Below are positions 26,751 to 37,472 of a stretch of 64,000 nt of DNA, piece by piece (within the stretch, counting starts at the first letter, position 1; every line of letters begins with the position of its first letter). The notes beneath the pieces were generated by a model. It had not been told where the DNA came from, did no database searches, and saw only the letters and a program-made list of their open reading frames with translations. This stretch comes from Ruegeria sp. R13_0. Its GTDB lineage: Bacteria; Pseudomonadota; Alphaproteobacteria; Rhodobacterales; Rhodobacteraceae. Both the position numbers and the translations under genes were made by a program. The stretch lies in assembly GCF_017743995.1 (NCBI RefSeq), contig NZ_JAGHRB010000013.1, forward strand, positions 1-64,000, given 5' to 3'.

Positions 26751-27842
26751 TTAATCGCTCGGAGACTGTTTGGAAACAGCCTTTTTCAATGCCTCAACGT
26801 CGCGGGCCATGCGCGGCAAGCGGCGCTGCGCCTTGTAGATCTCGGTATGGGTTTCCATCTTGACGCCCGGATAGCCCATGATCACCCGGCCGGCGGGTAC
26901 GTTGGATAGAATTTTGGTGCCGCCGCCTGCAATCACGCCGTCGCCGATGAAGATATTGTCGACCACGCCGGTCTGGCCGCCAAGCACCACGTTATTGCCG
27001 ATCTCGACCGAGCCGGACACGCCGGTCTGCCCACATAGAAGACAATCGCGCCCAACACGCGTGTTATGCCCTACATGCACAAGGTTATCGAGCTTGGATC
27101 CATCGCCAATCCGCGTGTTTCTGATCGTGCCATTGTCGACGGTGCAGTTCGAGCCGACCTCGACATCGTCGCCGATTTCCACCGCGCCCAGAGAATGAAT
27201 GCGCAGCCAGCTTTGCGCTTTGGCTTCCCCCTGATCACCCATGGTTTTACGAGCGTTTTCGGCCCCTGACACCTCAGGCGTGACAAAGCTGAACCCGTCG
27301 CCGCCAATACGCGCGCCGGGTTGGGCGACAAAGCGGTCTCCGATTTGCGCGCTGGCACCGATGCTGACCATTTCACGAAGCAGGGCTTGCGCGCCCAGCA
27401 CCACGTCCATTCCGATTGTGCAATGCGGACCGATCACCGATCCCGCGCCAATCTTCGCCCGCGCGCCGATAACCGCCAGCGGACCGATCGAAACACCCTC
27501 AGCGATTTCGGCCGTCGGATCGATGACAGCCGAGGGATGAACGCCCGGTTCAACACCCTGCCCCCGGTCCAGCAGTGTCGTGATACCCGCCATCGCCATG
27601 CGGGGACGCGTGACAAAAATCGCAGCGCGCAGGCCCATTGCTTGCCAATCCGCGCCTTGCCACAGCACGGCTGCACGGGCCTCACCGCCCGAAAGCGTTT
27701 CAGCATATTTGGGGGACATTGCCATCGCCAGATCGGTTGGTCCGGCATCACCCGGTTCAGCGGCCCGCAGAATTGTCAGGTCCGTTTCACCCTGACATTC
27801 GGCCCCAAGGCTATCTGCGATCTGTTGGATGGTGAACTGCAT
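26751..27842 (-). CDS. lpxD: LpxD-like UDP-3-O-acylglucosamine N-acyltransferase
   Basis: 363-aa hexapeptide-repeat acyltransferase. An N-terminal uridine-binding domain (about 1-95) is followed by a left-handed beta helix (about 100-330). The catalytic His lies in LDNLVHVGHNTRVG, and the C-terminal helix is the ACP-contacting part. LpxD adds the second 3-hydroxyacyl chain to UDP-glucosamine in lipid A synthesis. The usual lpxD context (bamA, fabZ, lpxA) is missing; instead it stands with a private ACP and ketoacyl synthase. It may be a second copy adding a different acyl chain. Confidence 0.83.
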   Translation of the reverse strand: MQFTIQQIADSLGAECQGETDLTILRAAEPGDAGPTDLAMAMSPKYAETLSGGEARAAVLWQGADWQAMGLRAAIFVTRPRMAMAGITTLLDRGQGVEPGVHPSAVIDPTAEIAEGVSIGPLAVIGARAKIGAGSVIGPHCTIGMDVVLGAQALLREMVSIGASAQIGDRFVAQPGARIGGDGFSFVTPEVSGAENARKTMGDQGEAKAQSWLRIHSLGAVEIGDDVEVGSNCTVDNGTIRNTRIGDGSKLDNLVHVGHNTRVGRDCLLCGQTGVSGSVEIGNNVVLGGQTGVVDNIFIGDGVIAGGGTKILSNVPAGRVIMGYPGVKMETHTEIYKAQRRLPRMARDVEALKKAVSKQSPSD

Positions 27843-27879
27843 GGCGGGCGTCCTCTTGGGCAGGATTTACCCTGAGTGC

Positions 27880-29484
27880 TTACCCCTGAACGTCCGGCAG
27901 GGCCACCCCTGCCTTTTGCAGCGCGTCCCAAATCTTGGCATCGCGGTTATAGACGTCGCGGCGATACTGAACCTCACCCTTCGGGCCGATATAGGCGGTG
28001 CGGTAGATCAGGTGGACGGGCACTTTCTTGTCCAACTTCACCGTCGTCTCCTTGCCGGTATTCAATACACGATGGAAGAACGCCTTGGGGTCCTCCTCCT
28101 GTTTGGCCAGCAGCGCATAGGCGAACTCGAAAGGTTGCGCCAGGCGGATGCACCCGTGCGAGAACGCCCGCACCTCACGCGCAAACAGAGATTTCTGAGG
28201 CGTATCATGCAGATAGATGTTGTACTTGTTGGGGAACATGAACTTCACCAGCCCCAGTGCATTGCTTTTGCTGGGGGGCTGACGCATCGCGAACGGGAAG
28301 TTGCGTGCGGTAAACTGGGTGAAGTCGACGGCCCCTCGATTGACCTGACGACCACTGCGATCCGTGATCTGGATATGGCCCACCGCGTTCGGGTTCGATT
28401 GCAGTTTGGGCAGGTATTCCTTGGTGATGATCGAGCGTGGCACATACCAGCTGGGATTGATCACCATATGCTCCATTTCATCCGAGAATTCGGGGCTGCG
28501 GCGATCATGCACGTTTTTGCCGATCACGGCGCGGGTCTCGAACGTGACCAGCCCGTCATCCACGATCTTTGCCGAGAAGTCGGCCTGATTGACCAGAATG
28601 TGCCGCTCGCCCCGCTCACGCGGCAGCCAACGCTCCCGCTCCAAGGCGACATAGACGGCCTTCAAGCGATCCGAGGCAGGTCGGTTCAGCTCGGTGATTG
28701 TGCCTTGCCCGGCTACCCCGTCCGAGGCCAATCCGTGCGCTGTTTGGAATGCCTGAACAGCCGCAAGCAGGGCGTCGTCAAATTCCGGGCTGGCGGTGGG
28801 CTTAAGGTAACCCATCGCAACAAGCCGGTTGCGCAGTTTGATCACATTCGGACCGGTATCGCCGTATTCCAGTTTGGTGACCGGAACTGTCGGCCCCCAC
28901 CCGCCCTGACGGATCAGGTTCTCCAACGCGATCTTTTGCTTCATCAACGCGCGATATTGGGCGGTTTGCGGGATCAGAGTTTCAAAATACGCCGCACCCT
29001 GGGTGTTCAGCGCCTCAAGATGCTGGTTTGCATCGCGGCGTTCAACCTTGCGCACAAGGCCATCGTCAATACTGGCGGGCCGCAGGGCACCGGAATAGAT
29101 GTCATCTGCATAGCTTAGGAAGATACGCGTCAACTGCGCCTCGACCGTGCCCAAATCGCGAACCGAACGTGCCTCAGCCATCTGATCGACCAAGGCCTGC
29201 ACGTCATACGCGGCGGGCAATCCATGGCGCTCGGTCTCGGAAAGGGCTTTGATCAACGCTGCGCGGCGTTTTGCGTGTTCCCGCGTATCGCCGACCCACA
29301 GAGGGGTAAAGCCATTGCTGCGGTAAAATTCCGAAATCTGATCAGAGGCAGAGGTATTTTCGGCAACCGCCATCCGAAATGCCGTGTTTGAACCCTCGCC
29401 TGATGACGCGTTCGCGATGGATGCCGTCGCCAGAAAACAGGCGGTGAAAACAAAACTGGTACTGGTCCGTAACACTGAGAGCAT
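27880..29484 (-). CDS. L,D-transpeptidase (YcbB-like), exported
   Basis: 534-aa periplasmic peptidoglycan enzyme forming 3-3 cross-links. Signal peptide LSVLRTSTSFVFTACFLATA... ends near SIANA. A peptidoglycan-binding-like helical domain follows, including GDTGPNVIKLRNRLVAMGYL. The YkuD catalytic domain lies in the C-terminal third, with active-site Cys445 in SHGCIRL and the upstream His in YLHDTPQK. ATG 29484 has AAGG upstream; seven extra residues to 29505 are unlikely. It is divergent from an M15-type peptidase gene, so both promoters lie in the 356-bp gap. Confidence 0.9.
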   Translation of the reverse strand: MLSVLRTSTSFVFTACFLATASIANASSGEGSNTAFRMAVAENTSASDQISEFYRSNGFTPLWVGDTREHAKRRAALIKALSETERHGLPAAYDVQALVDQMAEARSVRDLGTVEAQLTRIFLSYADDIYSGALRPASIDDGLVRKVERRDANQHLEALNTQGAAYFETLIPQTAQYRALMKQKIALENLIRQGGWGPTVPVTKLEYGDTGPNVIKLRNRLVAMGYLKPTASPEFDDALLAAVQAFQTAHGLASDGVAGQGTITELNRPASDRLKAVYVALERERWLPRERGERHILVNQADFSAKIVDDGLVTFETRAVIGKNVHDRRSPEFSDEMEHMVINPSWYVPRSIITKEYLPKLQSNPNAVGHIQITDRSGRQVNRGAVDFTQFTARNFPFAMRQPPSKSNALGLVKFMFPNKYNIYLHDTPQKSLFAREVRAFSHGCIRLAQPFEFAYALLAKQEEDPKAFFHRVLNTGKETTVKLDKKVPVHLIYRTAYIGPKGEVQYRRDVYNRDAKIWDALQKAGVALPDVQG

Positions 29485-29840
29485 GGGATGGCCTTGGTTC
29501 TTCAATAACTTATGCGATGTCTGCCGGAGCTTTATTTATATATGGTTTTCAGCCATCGGGCATGTCTATTCACAAATACCTTACTTGTTTCCTTCTTTTG
29601 CACCCTGATGCGCGTTTGCATCTACCCGATGCCGAAACTCCTCAGTTGCTTAATAAAATGACTCATTTGCATCACCTGCGCAAAAAACTGCCGAAAATTC
29701 CCCCTAACAAAGGTGCATTCCAAAGACTTCTTGGCCGACGATTCCAACTGTGCCATACATTCGCCATCTGGGATGGGAAAAAATTAAGATAGCGCGCGTA
29801 ACATCGTGTGCAGGCAGGAACAGTACGGGACGATACAAAA
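29485..29840. other. AT-rich divergent intergenic region
   Basis: 356 bp between the L,D-transpeptidase and the M15-type peptidase genes, noticeably richer in A/T than the flanking genes. It must hold both promoters. Small reading frames cross it (for example 29517-29792, plus) but lack a ribosome binding site and recognisable composition. No operator or repeat was recognised. Confidence 0.5.
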
Positions 29841-30410
29841 ATGACCAAGAGCAGTACTTCGGGTATGACCCGTCGTGCCCTTCTGGGCGCATTCGCGGCA
29901 ACGGCCGTGGCGGCAGCACCGACCTATTCCAACGCAGCAGGCTTCCTTCGTGGTGGTGGTGATATTCGCCGCATCCGCATGTATTCCGGTCGCACGGGTG
30001 AGCGGATTGATATGGTTTACTGGGTCGATGGCAAATATATCAAAGACGCCGTGAAAGAGGTGAACCACTTCATGCGCGACTGGCGTACCGATCAGTCGAA
30101 AGCGATGGACCTGCGCACAATCGACATCATGGCCGCGTCGCACAACCTTTTGGATGCTGATGAGCCGTATATGCTCCTTTCGGGGTATCGCTCGCCACAA
30201 ACCAACGCCATGCTGCGGTCCAAATCGCGACGGGTGGCGCGGAACTCGCTCCATATGCAGGGACAGGCGGCTGACCTGCGCCTCGCATCCCGTTCGGTCT
30301 CGCAGATGGCCAAAGCGGCCATGTCCTGTCGCGCAGGCGGTGTCGGACAATACTACCGCTCGAACTTCGTCCACATGGATTGCGGCGTCGTTCGCACGTG
30401 GCGCGGCTAA
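29841..30410 (+). CDS. YcbK/DUF882 M15-type peptidase, Tat-exported
   Basis: 189-aa protein with a twin-arginine signal (GMTRRALLGAFAATAVAAA) and a D-Ala-D-Ala carboxypeptidase-like (peptidase M15_2) domain. Metal ligands are visible in SLHMQGQAADL (H and D) and in FVHMDCGVVRTW (H). Substrate-loop landmarks are GYRSPQTNAML and YWVDGKYIKDAVKEVNHFMRDWR. Probably trims peptidoglycan in the periplasm together with the divergent L,D-transpeptidase. ATG 29841 is preferred over the frame opening at 29808 because it places the RR motif correctly. Confidence 0.88.
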   Translation: MTKSSTSGMTRRALLGAFAATAVAAAPTYSNAAGFLRGGGDIRRIRMYSGRTGERIDMVYWVDGKYIKDAVKEVNHFMRDWRTDQSKAMDLRTIDIMAASHNLLDADEPYMLLSGYRSPQTNAMLRSKSRRVARNSLHMQGQAADLRLASRSVSQMAKAAMSCRAGGVGQYYRSNFVHMDCGVVRTWRG

Positions 30411-30440
30411 GTCGCGACCCATTCCAATGTGAGTGCGTAT

Positions 30441-30473
30441 GGCAGGCCGATTGGTCTGCCCAATCCCTTTTTC
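30441..30473 (+). terminator. Terminator after the M15-type peptidase gene
   Basis: Arms GGCAGGCC (30441-30448) and GGTCTGCC (30453-30460), one G-U pair, 4-nt loop, followed by CAATCCCTTTTTC. Confidence 0.65.
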
Positions 30474-30710
30474 AGCGCGAAATCTAGCAAAATCCCAATT
30501 CCCTGCCCACTCCTGCTATTTTGAGACGCATAGCCATGCTGTTCAACTGTCGCTAAACTGTTTCTGGTAAATTGGATCGCATGTCTTTTGCCCTGAACCA
30601 TCAGCCTATCTTGTGCTGCGAATAGCCGTCATTGCAGGTTAAGAACGGGTCGGTTTTGAGCCGATTAATTGTGACAGACCGACGATTCCACTGATCGCAG
30701 AGGGCAAAAG

Positions 30711-31292
30711 ATGTTCATCGATGGGGACGGAAATGAGCATCTTGTAGGTAGTGCCTACGAGATCGAGCCACTTATAACCGGCAAGGAGAAAAGCTATGTG
30801 AGCCGTACTGGTCTGACTTTCTGGTTCGATTTGAACACCAGAACTGTTTGGACAGATCGCGATGACGTTTTCTTACATGAGCACGAATCCTATGACCGAG
30901 ATGAACCTGGGTTTGTGTTCATTCTACACATTGAGGGGCGCTCAATCGCATTTTCCAAGTCATCCGAGCAAAGGTTCATGCTTACTTCAAGTGTTCGCGA
31001 GGATGGGTCAAGGTACTGGGAATTCGGGCAAATTGGTGCGCAATATGAGAACCTTGCCAAAGTCCTGACCAGACCACTTTCACAAACCTTTAAAATGACC
31101 AACGCAAAACAGTTTGCGAACGCGACACAGCAAGAGTTCGCGCTCACTTTGGTCGAAGATATTCTTTCACATTTCATGGGAAATTGGTTGGGACTTGCGC
31201 ATGGTAAAGAGCAATCTGCCGATGTTATTTTTACCAAAGAGCTACAACAAAGAATTGCGCGCGGTGAACTTGTAGAAGACGCCAAGCAATGA
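30711..31292 (+). CDS. Unknown protein, low-GC orphan next to tRNA-Arg
   Basis: 193-aa soluble protein of no recognised family. Beta-rich first half (YVSRTGLTFWFDLNTRTVWTDR, FVFILHIEGRSIAFSKSSEQRF) and helical second half (FANATQQEFALTLVEDILSHFM). It has no signal peptide or membrane segment. Base composition is clearly more AT-rich than the neighbours and codon choice differs. AGAGGG lies 9 nt before the ATG. The 237 bp upstream (30474-30710) and 114 bp downstream to the tRNA show no other gene. Both points suggest acquired DNA beside a tRNA, though no integrase or att repeat is visible. Confidence 0.6.
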   Translation: MFIDGDGNEHLVGSAYEIEPLITGKEKSYVSRTGLTFWFDLNTRTVWTDRDDVFLHEHESYDRDEPGFVFILHIEGRSIAFSKSSEQRFMLTSSVREDGSRYWEFGQIGAQYENLAKVLTRPLSQTFKMTNAKQFANATQQEFALTLVEDILSHFMGNWLGLAHGKEQSADVIFTKELQQRIARGELVEDAKQ

Positions 31293-31406
31293 AAAATCTT
31301 CAGACTTTTTGACCGATATTGAGACAGCATGGAGCAACCAATCTGTCGCTCATCAATGCGTAGAAGCTGCGTAAACTTCTGTATTCTAAAATCTTTCAGG
31401 AATTTA

Positions 31407-31483
<77 letters not shown>

Positions 31484-31549
31484 CTTGGCCGTTAGCTAAC
31501 CTTGTTCCGAGCTGGGTGCAACTGGAAAACGGCCCGCCTCAACTGAGAT

Positions 31550-32770
<1,221 letters not shown>

Positions 32771-32781
32771 GAGAGATCTTT

Positions 32782-33342
32782 CTAGACAGGACCCAACGGG
32801 TTGAGAATTAGGACAATGGGAACCGCCAGCAATGCCGACAATAAGATGACGCCAAAGGACTTGCCCAGAGATCCAAGCTTGTGCGCCTCATTCAGAAAAT
32901 GAAGCGTTATGTAGAGGCTGTAGATCGCCGTTGCCAGGATCAAAGGGGCCATAAAAGCTGCCGCGATCAAGCTCAGCGCGAGGGTCGCGACCAGTGCTGC
33001 AATTTGCAGGAACTGCAGCCAAATCGTCAGGATCATCAGATCTTCAAAACGCCCCGTTCCGCCCAGAAAACGCCCGACATAGAGAAAGGCCAGAATGCTG
33101 AACAACATGGTTCCTGCGGATCGGATCAGCACAACCGGAATCGATTGAGATACGGTTGGGCCACCCGATGCGGCGATGGACAAATCTAAGCCCATCTGCG
33201 CAATGCAATTGAGGACAACGGCCAGAAAGAACGCCAGCCACAAAACCTCTCGCCCCGGGTTGAGGGCCAAAATCTGTCGCGCCGCTTCGGCAGGCTTTCT
33301 GAGCGTCAGGCTCGCCAGTGGGCCCAGAGGGGGTATCGTCAT
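32782..33342 (-). CDS. Yip1-type membrane protein in the suf operon (second)
   Basis: 186-aa integral membrane protein with about five hydrophobic helices (FLAVVLNCIAQMGLDLS, FSILAFLYVGRFLGG, LALSLIAAAFMAPLILATAI, VILLSALLAVPIVLIL). The overall pattern and the Leu-Gly-Gly-x-Gly motif region fit the bacterial YIP1 family. It overlaps the preceding membrane gene by 4 bp and lies 11 bp before sufS, so it is certainly co-transcribed with suf genes. Function unknown. Confidence 0.75.
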   Translation of the reverse strand: MTIPPLGPLASLTLRKPAEAARQILALNPGREVLWLAFFLAVVLNCIAQMGLDLSIAASGGPTVSQSIPVVLIRSAGTMLFSILAFLYVGRFLGGTGRFEDLMILTIWLQFLQIAALVATLALSLIAAAFMAPLILATAIYSLYITLHFLNEAHKLGSLGKSFGVILLSALLAVPIVLILNPLGPV

Positions 33343-33824
33343 TCAGCCGACCTTTGTGCTTGTCGCAATCCGGATAACCAGAACCAGACAAAAACGGCAA
33401 CCCAAATCAATCCGACCAAAGTTTGTGTCGGACCGGGGCCTATGAACCCGGCGACCAGTCCGTTCAGCAAAACCAAAGGTGCTGAGGACAAGAGCGCCCA
33501 GAATAATGCCAATCTGGCACCATAGGCACTGCCCTGCCCGCCCACCAGGCGCGCGGCCCAATGTGACACCAAGGCCAGCGTGTAGAAGAACAGTGGCAGG
33601 ATGAAGACCGAGCCCAAAAGCGCTCCGCCCAAGAGCATGTTCAACTCAACCTGCTCAAGATGCGCGCGGCGGGCTAAGCTGGGCATTTGCGCGATGAAGG
33701 CCACCACGCAGAAGGCCATGACGAAGATCAGCGCCCGGTCTTCGCGCGGCCCCATGTCCAGAAGCCGACGCACAACGCGCCCCGGCCCCCGGTATGTAGC
33801 GACGATATCTGATGAGACCGGCAT
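33339..33824 (-). CDS. Yip1-type membrane protein in the suf operon (first)
   Basis: 161-aa integral membrane protein with four hydrophobic segments (ALIFVMAFCVVAFIA, GALLGSVFILPLFFYTLALV, LALFWALLSSAPLVLLNGLV, LVGLIWVAVFVWFWLSGL). HWAARLVGGQGS corresponds to the conserved Yip1 loop. It is a diverged relative of the next gene, so the pair may form a hetero-oligomer. It starts 1 bp after the sufD stop codon. Function unknown; a membrane anchor or metal or sulfur handling role is only a guess. Confidence 0.72.
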   Translation of the reverse strand: MPVSSDIVATYRGPGRVVRRLLDMGPREDRALIFVMAFCVVAFIAQMPSLARRAHLEQVELNMLLGGALLGSVFILPLFFYTLALVSHWAARLVGGQGSAYGARLALFWALLSSAPLVLLNGLVAGFIGPGPTQTLVGLIWVAVFVWFWLSGLRQAQRSAE

Positions 33825-33825
33825 A

Positions 33826-35106
33826 TCAGCTGTGACGCGAAAGCCAGCCTTCCAGACGGGTCACGATCTCTTCGGCCAGTGTCTCGTCCTCGATCTCATC
33901 CACCGCCTCGGCAAGGAAAGCCAGCGTCAGCATGTTGGTGGCGTCCTTCGTCGGAACCCCGCGCGAGCGCAGGTAAAACAAGGCGGTCTCATCAATCGCG
34001 CCCGAGGTCGACCCGTGCGAACAGGCGACGTCATCGGCGTAGATTTCAAGCTCGGGCTTGGCGAGGAACTGGCTGTCATCGTCCAGCAAAAGCGACTGGC
34101 TGATTTGGTAGCCATCGGTTTTCTGCGCGCCTTCCTTCACAAGGATCTTGCCTTGGAACACGCCTGTCGCGCCGTTGCGCAGGACCTTCTTGAACACCTG
34201 ACGGCTTTCGCAATTTACCGCGTCATGGGTGACAAAAACGGTGTCGTCGTGGTGGAAATCACCGTCTCCGACGCAAGCACCAGCCACATGGGCCACGGCA
34301 TCGTCTCCGGTCAGCTCTACCACCTGCTCGTTACGGGTCAGCACGCCATTGGCTGTCAGAGTGAACGACTTGTAAGTCGATTCCTGACCAAGACGCGTGA
34401 ACATATGGGTCACAGCCCGGCGTTCATGATCGCGGCCCTGCGCCCGGACGTGGTGCAAGGTCCCGTTATCGGCGATGTCGATCTCCATACACTTGTTGAA
34501 GCGCGACGCGGCGGGACCGGCCTCGAGGATCGTGGCCTCGGCATCGCTTTCAACACGGATCACGTGGTGCAGGATCGCGTCGGAATCCTCGGACTCGTGA
34601 CGGTACACCAGATTGATCGGCTTCGACGGTTTGCCAGTCACATGGATGGCAACGCCGTCAGTCGCAAACGCGGTGTTCAAAGCGGCCAGAGGACGCTGAA
34701 CCGGGGTTTGGCCCCGCTCCTCGAGCTTGCCGTAGAGATCCTTGGCCCAGTGGATATCCTTGCAGCAAATATCCTCCAGCCGGTCGATCTTGACGCCTTC
34801 GAGGCTCAGGTCATCCGAGGCTTCGGCATCGAACACACCATCGACGAACACGATCTGCAGCCGATCGACATCGTTGAACACCATCGGCTCGCCCGACTCG
34901 AAAATCGCAGCCTTGGGCGCATCGGCCGAGACCAACGTATCCGGACGCGTGTATTTCCAGTATTCGTCGCGTCGGCTTGGCAGCCCCATTTCACGAACTC
35001 GGGCCAAAGCCCCTTGGCGCGCGGCTTTGGTGCATCCGGGATCAGGCATCGTCAGCGAGGCCAGACGCTCTTCGGTTGCGGTCTGTTTTGCTTGCGGTAA
35101 GGCCAT
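33826..35106 (-). CDS. sufD: Fe-S cluster assembly scaffold protein SufD
   Basis: 426-aa beta-helix protein of the SufBC2D scaffold. The C-terminal family block is clear: ELEIYADDVACSHGSTSGAIDETALFYLRSRGV with the conserved Cys-Ser-His, then DATNMLTLAFLAEAVDEIEDE. The mid-region shows the repetitive beta-helix pattern. Its start overlaps the sufC stop by one base. Confidence 0.95.
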   Translation of the reverse strand: MALPQAKQTATEERLASLTMPDPGCTKAARQGALARVREMGLPSRRDEYWKYTRPDTLVSADAPKAAIFESGEPMVFNDVDRLQIVFVDGVFDAEASDDLSLEGVKIDRLEDICCKDIHWAKDLYGKLEERGQTPVQRPLAALNTAFATDGVAIHVTGKPSKPINLVYRHESEDSDAILHHVIRVESDAEATILEAGPAASRFNKCMEIDIADNGTLHHVRAQGRDHERRAVTHMFTRLGQESTYKSFTLTANGVLTRNEQVVELTGDDAVAHVAGACVGDGDFHHDDTVFVTHDAVNCESRQVFKKVLRNGATGVFQGKILVKEGAQKTDGYQISQSLLLDDDSQFLAKPELEIYADDVACSHGSTSGAIDETALFYLRSRGVPTKDATNMLTLAFLAEAVDEIEDETLAEEIVTRLEGWLSRHS

Positions 35107-35861
35107 CAGTTCACCTCGGCAAGAATGTCGGAGTAACCATTGTTTTCAACTTCCAGCGCCAGCTCAGGACCGCCCGATTTCACGATGCGGCCATCGGCCA
35201 TGATGTGAACGACATCCGGTTTGATGTGGTCCAGCAGGCGCTGGTAGTGGGTGATGACCAAGAAGCCACGCCCCTCATCCCGCAGCGCGTTCACGCCTTC
35301 GGAGACCAGCTTCATCGCATCCACGTCGAGGCCCGAGTCGGTCTCGTCCAGAATGCACATTTTGGGCTCCAGCATCGCCATCTGAAGGATTTCATTGCGC
35401 TTTTTCTCACCGCCGGAGAATCCGACATTGACCGGACGCTTCAGCATGTCCGCGTCGATCTTCAGCGATTTGGCCTTTTCGCGCACGAGTTTCAGGAAGT
35501 CAGCGGCCGACAGTTCCTCTTCTCCACGTGCTTTGCGTTGCGCGTTCACAGCGGTTCGCAGGAAGGTCATGTTGCCGACGCCTGGGATCTCAACCGGGTA
35601 TTGGAACGCGAGGAACACACCAGCCGCGGCGCGCTCTTCCGGCTCCATCTCGAGCAGGTCTTCGCCGTCCAGAGTGGCCGAGCCTTCGGTGACCTCATAG
35701 CCATCGCGCCCCGAAAGCACATAGCTGAGCGTCGACTTGCCCGAGCCGTTCGGCCCCATGATCGCATGCACCTTGCCAGCTTCGACCTTAAGGTCGACAC
35801 CTTTGAGAATTTGCTTGTCTTCTTCTTCAAGCTGTACGTGCAGGTTCTTGATTTCCAGCAT
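35106..35861 (-). CDS. sufC: Fe-S cluster assembly ATPase SufC
   Basis: 251-aa ABC-type cytosolic ATPase that drives conformational change in SufB/SufD. Walker A is GPNGSGKST, the signature FSGGEKKRNEI, Walker B MCILDETDSGLDVDA and the switch His VITHYQRLL. ATG 35861 starts the family-typical MLEIKNLHV and has AAAGGA upstream; eight more residues to 35885 are unlikely. Confidence 0.96.
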   Translation of the reverse strand: MLEIKNLHVQLEEEDKQILKGVDLKVEAGKVHAIMGPNGSGKSTLSYVLSGRDGYEVTEGSATLDGEDLLEMEPEERAAAGVFLAFQYPVEIPGVGNMTFLRTAVNAQRKARGEEELSAADFLKLVREKAKSLKIDADMLKRPVNVGFSGGEKKRNEILQMAMLEPKMCILDETDSGLDVDAMKLVSEGVNALRDEGRGFLVITHYQRLLDHIKPDVVHIMADGRIVKSGGPELALEVENNGYSDILAEVN

Positions 35862-35933
35862 GTTTTGTCCTTTTGCGTATCGCAAGAGGGCGCGCGGCCC
35901 CCGCGTAAATTCTGATTTCAGAGAAGCTTGGGT

Positions 35934-37454
35934 TTAACCCACAGACCCTTCAAGCGAGATAGCCACCAACTGCTGTGCCTCCATCGCAAATTCCATCGGC
36001 AGCGCCTGCAGCACGTCCTTGCAGAACCCGTTGACAACCAGCGCCACGGCCTCTTCTTCGTCCATGCCACGTTGACGGCAGTAGAACAGCTGATCGTCAT
36101 CCACTTTCGAGGTCGTCGCCTCATGCTCAACGCGGCTCGAGTTGTTTTTGACCTCGATATAGGGAACAGTATGCGCCCCGCATTTGTCGCCGATCAGCAA
36201 GCTGTCACACTGGGTGTAGTTTCGGCTGTCCTTTGCCTTCGGGTGCATCGAGACAAGCCCACGATAGGTGTTCTGCGCCTTACCTGCGCTGATACCCTTG
36301 GAGACGATGCGCGACTTGGTGTTCTTGCCCAGGTGAACCATCTTGGTGCCGGTATCGGCCTGCTGGTAGTTGTTGGCAATCGCGATCGAGTAGAACTCAC
36401 CCTGGCTTTCTTCACCACGCAGGATGCAGGACGGGTATTTCCACGTCACGGCCGAGCCGGTCTCGACCTGTGTCCACATCACCTTGGAGCGATCCCCACG
36501 GCAATCGGCACGCTTGGTCACGAAGTTGTAGATACCGCCCTTACCGTTCTCGTCCCCGGGGAACCAGTTCTGAACAGTGGAGTATTTCACCTCAGCGTCT
36601 TCTTCGACGATGATCTCGACCACGGCCGCGTGCAGCTGCGCGGTGTCGCGCTGAGGTGCGGTGCAGCCTTCCAAGTAGCTGACATAGCTGCCTTTATCGG
36701 CGATGATCAGGGTACGCTCGAACTGGCCGGTGTTCTCCGCATTGATACGGAAATAGGTGCTGAGCTCCATCGGGCAGCGTACGCCCGGTGGGATGTAGAC
36801 GAACGAGCCATCCGAGAACACAGCCGAGTTCAGCGTGGCATAGAAGTTGTCCGACACCGGAACCACGGTGCCCAGATACTTCTTCACCAGTTCAGGATGC
36901 TCTTTGATCGCTTCCGAGATCGAGCAGAAGATCACGCCGGCCTTTTTCAACTCGGCCTGGAAGGTCGTGCCGACAGAAACCGAGTCAAACACGGCGTCGA
37001 CGGCCACTTTGCGACCCTCTGCAGGCATATCCTCGGCGCCTTCAACGCCTGCCAGAATCATCTGTTCTTTCAGAGGGATACCCAGCTTTTCGTAAGTGGC
37101 CAGAAGCTTGGGGTCGACCTCATCCAGAGATTTGGGTTTCTCTTCCATGGATTTTGGACGGGCATAGTAATACTGGTCCTGAAAGTCGATCTCAGGGTAG
37201 TTGACCATGGCCCATTTCGGCTCTTCCATCTTGGTCCAGCGTTCGAAAGCCGACAGACGCCATTCGGTCATCCATTCGGGCTCTTCGTTCTTTTCCGAGA
37301 TCAGCCGAACGATATCCGGGTTCACGCCCTTGGGCGCGTATTCCATCTCGATCTCGGTTTCCCAGCCGTATTTATAAGTGCTGACCTCGCGCACCGCATC
37401 CACGGTTTCCTGATCGACACCCTCTTTTACCTGGGTCTGGTCCAAAGCGGCCAT
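35934..37454 (-). CDS. sufB: Fe-S cluster assembly scaffold protein SufB
   Basis: 506-aa main scaffold subunit on which [Fe-S] clusters form. Family blocks include [28 protein letters not shown]-like sequence ([19 protein letters not shown]), [44 protein letters not shown] (with the sulfur-accepting cysteine) and [21 protein letters not shown]. It lies 18 bp after the iscS-like gene. Confidence 0.96.
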   Translation of the reverse strand: MAALDQTQVKEGVDQETVDAVREVSTYKYGWETEIEMEYAPKGVNPDIVRLISEKNEEPEWMTEWRLSAFERWTKMEEPKWAMVNYPEIDFQDQYYYARPKSMEEKPKSLDEVDPKLLATYEKLGIPLKEQMILAGVEGAEDMPAEGRKVAVDAVFDSVSVGTTFQAELKKAGVIFCSISEAIKEHPELVKKYLGTVVPVSDNFYATLNSAVFSDGSFVYIPPGVRCPMELSTYFRINAENTGQFERTLIIADKGSYVSYLEGCTAPQRDTAQLHAAVVEIIVEEDAEVKYSTVQNWFPGDENGKGGIYNFVTKRADCRGDRSKVMWTQVETGSAVTWKYPSCILRGEESQGEFYSIAIANNYQQADTGTKMVHLGKNTKSRIVSKGISAGKAQNTYRGLVSMHPKAKDSRNYTQCDSLLIGDKCGAHTVPYIEVKNNSSRVEHEATTSKVDDDQLFYCRQRGMDEEEAVALVVNGFCKDVLQALPMEFAMEAQQLVAISLEGSVG

Positions 37455-37472
37455 TGTTTACCCTCCGTCAGA

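Noticed and set aside
27829-29118. 429-aa plus-strand open frame
   Set aside because: Antisense of the L,D-transpeptidase gene, which has an intact catalytic SHGCIR motif on the minus strand.
29517-29792. 91-aa plus-strand frame in the divergent gap
   Set aside because: No ribosome binding site, no recognisable motif, and it occupies the promoter region needed by both flanking genes.
33601-35100. 499-aa plus-strand open frame
   Set aside because: It is the antisense shadow of sufD (and a membrane gene), caused by high GC; the sense strand has full SufD motifs.
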